Shown here: positions 1 to 10,079 of the stretch, one piece after another
Layout of the letters: each line of letters opens with the position of its first letter
Position numbering within the stretch: the first letter of the stretch is position 1
Assembly: GCA_945910005.1 (NCBI GenBank)
Contig: CAMDTW010000240.1
Coordinates: 248,001-312,000 of the forward strand
Direction of reading: 5' to 3'
DNA length: 64,000 nt
Origin: Isoperla grammatica
Taxonomy: Eukaryota; Arthropoda; Insecta; Plecoptera; Perlodidae
Notes under the pieces: model-generated
Databases searched by the model: none
Told to the model about the DNA's origin: nothing
What the model saw: only the letters and a program-made list of their open reading frames with translations
Position numbers and translations under genes: made by a program

Positions 1-32
1 AAGCACAATTTGTCCATTTCGTCACATTTCGA

Positions 33-50
33 TAACTTCTATAGAAGTTA
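33..50. repeat. 18-bp perfect palindrome in class I monomers (first instance)
   Basis: TAACTTCTATAGAAGTTA equals its own reverse complement over all nine base pairs. It recurs at the same place, about 33 bp from the monomer start, in most class I copies. Class II copies read TAACTACTTTAGAAGTTA, which breaks the symmetry. Occasional variants also break it: TATTTTCTATAGAAGTTA at about 4636 and 9242, and TTACTTCTATAGAAGTTA at about 4353. It could be a protein-binding dyad or a cruciform-prone site; function is not shown. Confidence 0.9.
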
Positions 51-1730
51 CACCCTCCGTTGAAAAATAAGAATTATAGGCTACATTCTTCAAGAGTATA
101 ATGAAAATGCATAAATTGAGTTTTTTCGTCGTTTTTGGTTAAAATATGCATAAAAAATAGAAATTGGCTGATTTCAGTCTATCTACCACACACTTCCAGT
201 TTTAAGAAGAATATGCATACGGCCGGGATTCCTAAGGGTTTCAACCAAAGTTGACAAATCGTTGTTTTAGAGCGTTTCAGGCTCCAATAAGCACAATTTG
301 TCCATTTCGTCACATTTCGATAACTTCTATAGAAGTTACACCCTCCGTTGAAAAATAAGAATTATAGGCTGCATTCTTCAAGAGTATAATGAAAATGCAT
401 AAATTGAGTTTTTTCGTCGTTTTTGGTTAAAATATGCATAAAATATAGAAATTGGCTGATTTAAGTCTATCTACCACAAACTTCCAGTTTTAAGAGGAAT
501 CTTGAATACGGCCGGGATTCCTAAGGGTTCCAACCAAAGTTGACAAATCGTTGTTTTAGAGCGTTTCAGGCTCCAATAAGCACAATTTGTCCATTTTGTC
601 ACATTTCGATAACTTCTATAGAAGTTACACCCTCCGTCGAAAAATAAGAATTATAGGTTGCATTCTTCAAGAGTATAATGAAAATGCATAAATTGAGTTT
701 TTTCGTCGTTTTTTTTTAAATATGGATAAAAAATAGAAATTGGCTGATTTCAGTCTATCTACCACAAACTTCGAGTTTTAAGAGGAATCTTGCATACAGC
801 TGGGATTCCTAAGTGTTTCAACCAAAGTTGACAAATCGTTGTTTTAGAGCGTTTCAGGCTCCAATAAGCACAATTTGTCCATTTCGTCACATTTCGATAA
901 CTACTTTAGAAGTTACACCAACCGTTGAAAATAATAATGTTAGTGTGCATTCTGAAAGAGTATTATGAAAATGCATAAATTGAGTTTTTTCGTCGTTTTT
1001 GGTTAAAATATGCATAAAATATAGAAATTGGCTGATTTTAGTATATCTACCACAAACTTCCAGTTTTAAGAGGAATCTTCCATACGGATGGGATTCCTAA
1101 GGGTTTCAACCAAATTGCACAAATCGTTGTTTTAGAGCGTTTCAGGCTCCAATAAGCACAATTTGTCCATTTCGTCACATTTCGATAACTTCTATAGAAG
1201 TTACACCCTCCGTCGAAAAATAAGAATTATAGGTTGCATTCTTCAAGAGTATAATGTAAATGCATAAATTGAGTTTATCGTCGTTTCTGGTTAAAATATG
1301 CATAAAAAATAGAAATTGGCTAATTTCAGTCTATCTACCACAAACTTCCAGTTTTAAGAGGAATCTTGCATACGGCCGGGATTCCTAAGGGTTTAAACTA
1401 AAGTTGACAAATCGTTGTTTCAGAGCGTTTCAGGCTCCAATAAGCACAATTTGTCCATTTCGTCACATTTCGATAACTTCTATAGAAGTTACACCCTCCG
1501 TTGAAAAATAAGAATTATAGGCTGCATTCTTCAAGAGTATAATGAAAATGCATACATTGAGTTTTTTTGTCGTTTTTGGTTAAAATATGCATAAAATATA
1601 GAAATTGGCTGATTTTAGTCTATCTACCACAAACTTCCAGTTTTAAGAGGAATCTTGCATACGTCTGGGATTCCTAAGGGTTTCAACCAAATTGCACAAA
1701 TCGTTGTTTTAGAGCGTTTCAGGCTCCAAT

Positions 1731-2009
1731 AAGCACAATTTGTCCATTTCGTCACATTTCGATAACTTCTATAGAAGTTACACCCTCCGTCGAAAAATTA
1801 GAATTATAGGTTGCATTCTTCAAGAGTATAATGAAAATGCATAAATTGAGTTTTTTCGTCGTTTTTGGTTAAAATATGCATAAAAAATAGAAATTGGCTG
1901 ATTTCAGTCTATCTACCACAAACTTCCAGTTTTACGCATACGGCCGGGATTCCTAAGGGTTTCAACCAAAGTTGACAAATCGTTGTTTTAGAGCGTTTCA
2001 GGCTCCAAT
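1731..2009 (+). repeat. Short monomer with 10-bp deletion (279 bp)
   Basis: The usual TTTTAAGAGGAATCTTGCAT is reduced to TTTTACGCAT near 1931. The same deletion is in A2 (about 6538) and at 15773. In A4 (about 22391) the copy reads TTTTAAGCAT, which is the deletion without the A-to-C change. That indicates the deletion came first and the substitution later in the A1/A2/15773 lineage. Confidence 0.85.
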
Positions 2010-2298
2010 AAGCACAATTTGTCCATTTCGTCACATTTCGATAACTTCTATAGAAGTTACACCCTCCGTTGAAAAATAAGAATTATAGGCTGCATTCTTC
2101 AAGAGTATAATGAAAATGCATAAATTGAGTTTTTTCGTCGTTTTTGGTTAAAATATGCATAAAATATAGAAATTGGCTGATTTCAGTCTATCTACCACAA
2201 ACTTCCAGTTTTAAGAGGAATCTTGCATACGGCTGGGATTCTTAAGGGTTTCAACCAAAGTTGACAAATCGTTGTTTTAGAGCGTTTCAGGCTCCAAT

Positions 2299-2587
2299 AA
2301 GCACAATTTGTCCATTTCGTCACATTTCGATAACTACTTTAGAAGTTACACCAACCGTTGAAAAATAATAATGTTAGTGTGCATTCTGAAAGAGTATTAT
2401 GAAAATGCATAAATTGAGTTTTTTGGTCGTTTTTGGTTAAAATATGCATAAAATATAGAAATTGGCTGATTTTAGTCTATCTACCACAAACTTCCAGTTT
2501 TAAGAAGAATCTTGCATACGGCCGGGATTCCTAAGGGTTTCAACTAAAGTTGACAAATCGTTGTTTTAGAGCGTTTCAGGATCCAAT
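2299..2587 (+). repeat. Class II reference monomer (289 bp)
   Basis: A typical class II copy. It differs from class I by a linked block: ATAACTACTTTAGAAGTTAC, CACCAACCGTTG, AATAATAATGTTAGTGTGC, ATTCTGAAAGAGTATTATG and TTTTTTGGTCG. The linked changes span about 100 bp and recur together in roughly a quarter of monomers (for example those starting at 866, 2588, 16140, 29680s, 42117). This points to an old subfamily split rather than scattered mutation. Outside the block the class matches class I closely. Confidence 0.92.
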
Positions 2588-2876
2588 AAGCACAATTTGT
2601 CCATTTCGTCACATTTCGATAACTACTTTAGAAGTTACACCAACCGTTGAAAAATAATAACGTTAGTGTGCATTCTGAAAGAGTATTATGAAAATGTATA
2701 AATTGAGTTTTTTGGTCGTTTTTGGTTAAAATATGCATAAAATATAGAAATTGGCTGATTTTAGTCTATCTACCACAAACTTCCAGTTTAAAGAGGAATC
2801 TTGCATACGGCTGGGATTCCTAAGGGTTTCAACCAAATTGCACAAATCGTTGTTTTAGAGCGTTTCAGGCTCCATT

Positions 2877-3165
2877 AAGCACAATTTGTCCATTTCGTCA
2901 CATTTCGATAACTTCTATAGAAGTTACACCCTCCGTCGAAAAATAAGAATTATAGGTTGCATTCTTCAAGAGTATAATGAAAATGCATAAATTGAGTTTT
3001 TTCGTCGTTTTTGGTTAAAATATGCATAAAAAAGAGAAATTGGCTGATTTCAGTCTATCTACCACAAACTTCCAGTTTTAAGAGGAATCTTGCATACGGC
3101 CGGGATTCCTAAGGGTTTCAACCAAAGTTGACAAATCGTTTTTTTAGAGCGTTTCAGGCTCCAAT
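2877..3165 (+). repeat. Class I reference monomer (289 bp)
   Basis: A typical class I copy. Its diagnostic left half has ATAACTTCTATAGAAGTTAC, then CACCCTCCGTCG, AAGAATTATAGGTTGCATTC and TTCAAGAGTATAATG, followed by TTTTTTCGTCG. Most monomers in the window belong to this class. This copy also has the private marker AAAAAAGAG in place of AAAAAATAG. That marker recurs at the equivalent place in A2 (about 7637), A4 (about 23495) and A3 (about 17739), so it tracks HOR position. Confidence 0.93.
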
Positions 3166-3743
3166 AAGCACAATTTGTCCATTTCGTCACATTTCGATAA
3201 CTTCTATAGAAGTTACACCCTCCGTTGAAAAATAAGAATTATAGGCTGCATTCTTCAAGAGTATAATGAAAATGCATAAATTGAGTTTTTTCGTCGTTTT
3301 TGGTTAAAATATGCATAAAATATAGAAATTGGCTGATTTTAGTCTATCTACTACAAACTTCCAGTTTTAAGAGGAATCTTGCATACGGCTGGGATTCCTA
3401 AGGGTTTCAACCAAAGTTGACAAATCGTTGTTTTAGAGCGTTTTAGGCTCCAATAAGCACAATTTGTCTATTTCGTCACATTTCGATAAATTCTATAGAA
3501 GTAACACCCTCCGTCGAAAAATAAGAATTATAGGTTGCATTCTTTAAGAGTATAATGAAAATGCATAAATTGAGTTTTTTCGTCGTTTTTGGTTAAAATA
3601 TGCATAAAAAATAGAAATTGGCAGATTTCAGTCTATATACCACAAACTTCCAGTTTTAAGAGGAATCTTGCATACGGCTGGGATTCCTAAGGGTTTCAAC
3701 CAAAGTTGACAAATCGTTGTTTTAGAGCGTTTTAGGCTCCAAT

Positions 3744-4032
3744 AAGCACAATTTGTCCATTTCGTCACCTTTCGATAACTACTTTAGAAGTTACACCAAC
3801 CGTTGAAAAATAATAATGTTAGTGTGCATTCTGAAAGAGTATTATGAAAATGCATAAATTGAGTTTTTTTGGCGTTTTTGGTTTAAATATGCATAAAATA
3901 TAGTAATTGGCTGATTTTAGTCTATCTACCACAAACTTCCAGTTTTAAGAGGAATCTTGCATACGGCTGGGATTCCTAAGGGTTTCAACCAAATTGCACA
4001 AATCGTTGTTTTAGAGCGTTTCAGGCTCCAAT
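3744..4032 (+). repeat. Class IIb monomer (GGCG subtype)
   Basis: A class II copy with three extra linked markers: CGTCACCTTTCG in place of CGTCACATTTCG, GTTTTTTTGGCG in place of GTTTTTTGGTCG, and GGTTTAAATATG in place of GGTTAAAATATG. The same subtype occurs once per A unit (also about 8350, 18451, 24209), at the start of both B units (10080, 12970), and directly before each inserted element (about 45005, 52567, 62139). It is a good anchor for aligning the HOR families. Confidence 0.88.
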
Positions 4033-4321
4033 AAGCACAATGTGTCCATTTCGTCACATTTCGATAACTTCTATAGAAGTTACACCCTCCGTTGAAAAAT
4101 AAGAATTATATTTTGCATTCTTCAAGAGTATTATGAAAATGCATAAATTGAGTTTTTTGGTCGTTTTTGGTTAAAATATGGATAAAATATAGAAATTGGC
4201 TGATTTCAGTCTATCTACCACAAACTTCGAGTTTTAAGAGGAATCTTGCATACAGCTGGGATTCCTAAGTGTTTCAACCAAAGTTGACAAATCGTTGTTT
4301 TAGAGCGTTTCAGGCTCCAAT
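4033..4321 (+). repeat. Mosaic monomer, paralogue of the insertion host
   Basis: This monomer has a class I dyad and CCCTCCGTTG, then the unusual TTATATTTTGCATTC, then class II-like GAGTATTATG and TTTTTTGGTCG, with TATGGATAAAATATAG and CTTCGAGTTTTAAG further on. The same mosaic recurs at 8639, 18740, 24499, 27383 and 34603 and, interrupted by the element, at 45294, 52847 and 62419. The uninterrupted copies read CACAATGTGTCC at the point where the element sits in family D. They serve as empty-site paralogues, although with a G where the D flank has T. Confidence 0.88.
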
Positions 4322-4606
4322 AAGCACAATTTGTCCATTTCGTCACATATCGATTACTTCTATAGAAGTTACACCCTCCGTTGAAAAATAAGAATTATAA
4401 GCTGCATTCTTCAAGAGTATAATGAAAATGCATAAATTGAGTTTTTTCGTCGTTTTTGGTTAAAATATGCATAAAATATAGAAATTGGCTGATTTTAGTC
4501 TACCACAAACTTTGAGTTTTAAGAGGAATCTTGCATACATCTGGGATTCCTAAGTGTTTTAACCAAAGTTGACAAATCGTTGTTTAAGAGCGTTTCAGGC
4601 TCCAAT
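4322..4606 (+). repeat. Short monomer with 4-bp deletion (285 bp)
   Basis: GTCTATCTACCAC is reduced to GTCTACCAC near 4497. The same deletion, with CACATATCGATTAC and CTTTGAGTTTTAAG, occurs near 9103, 19204 and 24964. It marks the last monomer of the A unit in A1, A2, A3 and A4. The C counterpart (27672) has CACATATCGATTAC but not the deletion. Confidence 0.87.
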
Positions 4607-7600
4607 AAGCACAATTTGTCCATTTCGTCACATTTCGATATTTTCTATAGAAGTTACACCCTCCGTCGAAAAATAAGAATTATAGGTTGCATTCTTCAAG
4701 AGTATAATGAAAATGCATAAATTGAGTTTTTTCGTCGTTTTTGGTTAAAATATGCATAAAAAATAGAAATTGGCTGATTTCAGTCTATCTACCACACACT
4801 TCCAGTTTTAAGAAGAATCTTGCATACGGCCGGGATTCCTAAGGGTTTCAACCAAAGTTGACAAATCGTTGTTTTAGAGCGTTTCAGGCTCCAATAAGCA
4901 CAATTTGTCCATTTCGTCACATTTCGATAACTTCTATAGAAGTTACATCCTCCGTTGAAAAATAAGAATTATAGGCTGCATTCTTCAAGAGTATAATGAA
5001 AATGCATAAATTGAGTTTTTTCGTCGTTTTTGGTTAAAATATGCATAAAATATAGAAATTGGCTGATTTTAGTCTATCTACCACAAACTTCCAGTTTTAA
5101 GAGGAATCTTGAATACGGCCGGGATTCCTAAGGGTTCCAACCAAAGTTGACAAATCGTTGTTTTAGAGCGTTTCAGGCTCCAATAAGCACAATTTGTCCA
5201 TTTCGTCACATTTCGTAAATTCTATAGAAGTTACACCCTCCGTCGAAAAATAAGAATTATAGGTTGCATTCTTCAAGAGTATAATGAAAATGCATAAATT
5301 GAGTTTTTTCGTCGTTTTTTTTTAAATATGGATAAAATATAGAAATTGGCTGATTTCAGTCTATCTACCACAAACTTCGAGTTTTAAGAGGAATCTTGCA
5401 TACAGCTGGGATTCCTAAGTGTTTCAACCAAAGTTGACAAATCGTTGTTTTAGAGCGTTTCAGGCTCCAATAAGCACAATTTGTCCATTTCGTCACATTT
5501 CGATAACTTCTTTAGAAGTTACACCAACCGTTGAAAATAATAATGTTAGTGTGCATTCTGAAAGAGTATTATGAAAATGCATAAATTGAGTTTTTTCGTC
5601 GTTTTTGGTTAAAATATGCATAAAATATAGAAATTGGCTGATTTTAGTATATCTACCACAAACTTCCAGTTTTAAGAGGAATCTTCCATACGGATGGGAT
5701 TCCTAAGGGTTTCAACCAAATTGCACAAATCGTTGTTTTAGAGCGTTTCAGGCTGCAATAAGCACAATTTGTCCATTTCGTCACATTTCGATAACTTCTA
5801 TAGAAGTTACACCCTCCGTCGAAAAATAAGAATTATAGGTTGCATTCTTCAAGAGTATAATGTAAATGCATAAATTGAGTTTTTTCGTCGTTTCTGGTTA
5901 AAATATGCATAAAAAATAGAAATTGGCTAATTTCAGTCCATCTAACACAAACTTCCAGTTTTAAGAGGAATCTTGCATACGGCCGGGATTCCTAAGGGTT
6001 TAAACTAAAGTTGACAAATCGTTGTTTTAGAGCGTTTCAGGCTCCAATAAGCACAATTTGTCCATTTCGTCACATTTCGATAACTTCTATAGAAGTTACA
6101 CCCTCCGTTGAAAAATAAGAATTATAGGCTGCATTCTTCAAGAGTATAATGAAAATGCATACATTGAGTTTTTTCGTCGTTTTTGGTTAAAATATGCATA
6201 AAATATAGAAATTGGCTGATTTTAGTCTATCTACCACAAACTTCCAGTTTTAAGAGGAATCTTGCATACGTCTGGGATTCCTAAGGGTTTCAACCAAATT
6301 GCACAAATCGTTGTTTTAGAGCGTTTCAGGCTCCAATAAGCACAATTTGTCCATTTCGTCACATTTCGATAACTTCTATAGAAGTTACACCCTCCGTCGA
6401 AAAATTAGAATTATAGGTTGCATTCTTCAAGAGTATAATGAAAATGCATAAATTGAGTTTTTTCGTCGTTTTTGGTTAAAATATGCATAAAAAATAGAAA
6501 TTGGCTGATTTCAGTCTATCTACCACAAACTTCCAGTTTTACGCATACGGCCGGGATTCCTAAGGGTTTCAACCAAAGTTGACAAATCGTTGTTTTAGAG
6601 CGTTTCAGGCTCCAATAAGCACAATTTGTCCATTTCGTCACATTTCGATAACTTCTATAGAAGTTACACCCTCCGTTGAAAAATAAGAATTATAGGCTGC
6701 ATTCTTCAAGAGTATAATGAAAATGCATAAATTGAGTTTTTTCGTCGTTTTTGGTTAAAATATGCATAAAATATAGAAATTGGCTGATTTCAGTCTATCT
6801 ACCACAAACTTCCAGTTTTAAGAGGAATCTTGCATACGGCTGGGATTCCTAAGGGTTTCAACCAAAGTTGACAAATCGTTGTTTTAGAGCGTTTCAGGCT
6901 CCAATAAGCACAATTTGTCCATTTCGTCACATTTCGATAACTACTTTAGAAGTTACACCAACCGTTGAAAAATAATAATGTTAGTGTGCATTCTGAAAGA
7001 GTATTATGAAAATGCATAAATTGAGTTTTTTGGTCGTTTTTGGTTAAAATATGCATAAAATATAGAAATTGGCTGATTTTAGTCTATCTACCACAAACTT
7101 CCAGTTTTAAGAAGAATCTTGCATACGGCCGGGATTCCTAAGGGTTTCAACTAAAGTTGACAAATCGTTGTTTTAGAGCGTTTCAGGATCCAATAAGCAC
7201 AATTTGTCCATTTCGTCACATTTCGATAACTACTTTAGAAGTTACACCAACCGTTGAAAAATAATAACGTTAGTGTGCATTCTGAAAGAGTATTATGAAA
7301 ATGTATAAATTGAGTTTTTTGGTCGTTTTTGGTTAAAATATGCATAAAATATAGAAATTGGCTGATTTTAGTCTATCTACCACAAACTTCCAGTTTAAAG
7401 AGGAATCTTGCATACGGCTGGGATTCCTAAGGGTTTCAACCAAATTGCACAAATCGTTGTTTTAGAGCGTTTCAGGCTCCATTAAGCACAATTTGTCCAT
7501 TTCGTCACATTTCGATAACTTCTATAGAAGTTACACCCTCCGTCGAAAAATAAGAATTATAGGTTGCATTCTTCAAGAGTATAATGAAAATGCATAAATT

Positions 7601-9212
7601 GAGTTTTTTCGTCGTTTTTGGTTAAAATATGCATAAAAAAGAGAAATTGGCTGATTTCAGTCTATCTACCACAAACTTCCAGTTTTAAGAGGAATCTTGC
7701 ATACGGCCGGGATTCCTAAGGGTTTCAACCAAAGTTGACAAATCGTTTTTTTAGAGCGTTTTAGGCTCCAATAAGCACAATTTGTCCATTTCGTCACATT
7801 TCGATAACTTCTATAGAAGTTACACCCTCCGTTGAAAAATAAGAATTATAGGCTGCATTCTTCAAGAGTATAATGAAAATGCATAAATTGAGTTTTTTCG
7901 TCGTTTTTGGTTAAAATATGCATAAAATATAGAAATTGGCTGATTTTAGTCTATCTACTACAAACTTCCAGTTTTAAGAGGAATCTTGCATACGGCTGGG
8001 ATTCCTAAGGGTTTCAACCAAAGTTGACAAATCGTTGTTTTAGAGCGTTTAGGCTCCAATAAGCACAATTTGTCTATTTCGTCACATTTCGATAACTTCT
8101 ATAGAAGTAACACCCTCCGTCGAAAAATAAGAATTATAGGTTGCATTCTTTAAGAGTATAATGAAAATGCATAAATTGAGTTTTTTCGTCGTTTTTGGTT
8201 GAAATATGCATAAAAAATAGAAATTGGCAGATTTCAGTCTATCTACCACAAACTTCCAGTTTAAAGAGGAATCTTGCATACGGCTGGGATTCCTAAGGGT
8301 TTCAACCAAAGTTGACAAATCGTTGTTTTAGAGCGTTTTAGGCTCCAATAAGCACAATTTGTCCATTTCGTCACCTTTCGATAACTACTTTAGAAGTTAC
8401 ACCAACCGTTGAAAAATAATAATGTTAGTGTGCATTCTGAAAGAGTATTATGAAAATGCATAAATTGAGTTTTTTTGGCGTTTTTGGTTTAAATATGCAT
8501 AAAATATAGTAATTGGCTGATTCTAGTCTATCTACCACAAACTTCCAGTTTTAAGAGGAATCTTGCATACGGCTGGGATTCCTAAGGGTTTCAACCAAAT
8601 TGCACAAATCGTTGTTTTAGAGCGTTTCAGGCTCCAATAAGCACAATGTGTCCATTTCGTCACATTTCGATAACTTCTATAGAAGTTACACCCTCCGTTG
8701 AAAAATAAGAATTATATTTTGCATTCTTCAAGAGTATTATGAAAATGCATAAATTGAGTTTTTTGGTCGTTTTTGGTTAAAATATGGATAAAATATAGAA
8801 ATTGGCTGATTTCAGTCTATCTACCACAAACTTCGAGTTTTAAGAGGAATCTTGCATACAGCTGGGATTCCTAAGTGTTTCAACCAAAGTTGACAAATCG
8901 TTGTTTTAGAGCGTTTCAGGCTCCAATAAGCACAATTAGTCCATTTCGTCACATATCGATTACTTCTATAGAAGTTACACCCTCCGTTGAAAAATAAGAA
9001 TTATAAGCTGCATTCTTCAAGAGTATAATGAAAATGCATAAATTGAGTTTTTTCGTCGTTTTTGGTTAAAATATGCATAAAATATAGAAATTGGCTGATT
9101 TTAGTCTACCACAAACTTTGAGTTTTAAGAGGAATCTTGCATACATCTGGGATTCCTAAGTGTTTTAACCAAAGTTGACAAATCGTTGTTTAAGAGCGTT
9201 TCAGGCTCCAAT
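4607..9212 (+). repeat. HOR unit A2 (16 monomers)
   Basis: This unit follows A1 directly and copies it monomer for monomer with scattered substitutions. Differences seen include CATTTCGTAAATTC near 5210 (A1: CATTTCGATAACTTC), GAGTTTTTTCG near 5878 (A1: GAGTTTATCG near 1270), one T fewer in GAGCGTTTAGG near 8045, and GATTCTAGTC near 8519. Its last monomer has the same 4-bp deletion (TTAGTCTACCAC) as A1's last monomer. Confidence 0.9.
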
Positions 9213-10079
9213 AAGCACAATTTGTCCATTTCGTCACATTTCGATATTTTCTATAGAAGTTACACCCTCCGTCGAAAAATAAGAATTATAGGTTGCATTC
9301 TTCAAGAGTATAATGAAAATGCATAAATTGAGTTTTTTCGTCGTTTTTGGTTAAAATATGCATAAAAAATAGAAATTGGCTGATTTCAGTCTATCTACCA
9401 CACACTTCCAGTTTTAAGAAGAATCTTGCATACGGCCGGGATTCCTAAGGGTTTCAACCAAAGTTGACAAATCGTTGTTTTAGAGCGTTTCAGGCTCCAA
9501 TAAGCACAATTTGTCCATTTCGTCACATTTCGATAACTTCTATAGAAGTTACATCCTCCGTTGAAAAATAAGAATTATAGGCTGCATTCTTCAAGAGTAT
9601 AATGAAAATGCATAAATTGAGTTTTTTCGTCGTTTTTGGTTAAAATATGCATAAAATATAGAAATTGGCTGATTTTAGTCTATCTACCACAAACTTCCAG
9701 TTTTAAGAGGAATCTTGCATACGGCTGGGATTCCTAAGGGTTTCAACCAAAGTTGACAAATCGTTGTTTTAGAGCGTTTTAGGCTCCAAAAAGCACAATT
9801 TGTCCATTTCGTCACATTTCGATAACTTCTATAGAAGAAACACCCTCCGTCGAAAAATAAGAATTATAGGTTGCATTCTTCAAGAGTATAATGTTAATGC
9901 ATAAATTGAGTTTTTTCGTCGTTTTTGGTTAAAATATGCATAAAAAATAGAAATTGGCAGATTTCAGTCTATCTACCACAAACTTCCAGTTTTAAGAGGA
10001 ATCTTGCATACGGCTGGGATTCCTAAGGGTTTCAACCAAAGTTGACAAATCGTTGTTTTAGAGCGTTTCAGGCTCCAAT
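9213..10079 (+). repeat. Truncated third A copy and junction into family B (3 monomers)
   Basis: Monomers start at 9213, 9502 and 9791. The first, with CGATATTTTCTATAG, and most of the second, with ACATCCTCCGTTG, match the first two monomers of A2. From about 9714 the expected CTTGAATACGGCC is replaced by CTTGCATACGGCT. The sequence then resembles later A monomers (the 3455 type, GAGCGTTTTAGG). The third monomer has CCAAAAAGC in place of CCAATAAGC and TAATGTTAATG in place of TAATGAAAATG. This looks like an unequal-exchange breakpoint inside a monomer. Confidence 0.75.

Larger units (their letters stand above)
1..4606 (+). repeat. HOR unit A1 (16 monomers)
   Basis: Monomer starts: 1, 289, 578, 866, 1154, 1442, 1731, 2010, 2299, 2588, 2877, 3166, 3455, 3744, 4033, 4322. 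Private markers repeat about 4607 bp later: CTTGAATACGG at 501 and 5108, CAGGATCCAATAAG with its ATCC at 2581 and 7188, AATAACGTTAGTG with its CGTTAG at 2661 and 7268, and CACAATGTGTCC at about 4036 and 8642. Small offsets (4606 or 4607) come from single-base indels such as AAGAATATGCATAC near 210, where A2 has AAGAATCTTGCATAC. The window may start inside a longer array, so the unit phase is arbitrary. Confidence 0.9.

Noticed and set aside
33..50. Resemblance of ATAACTTCTATAGAAGTTAC to recombinase sites such as loxP or FRT
   Set aside because: The two arms abut with no asymmetric spacer, and there is no recombinase gene. The likeness is limited to a few bases and is best treated as a plain dyad.
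200..230. CENP-B box-like sequence around CATACGGCCGGGATTCC
   Set aside because: CGGG is present but the required TTCG and A at the proper spacing upstream are not, so the essential positions of the box do not match.
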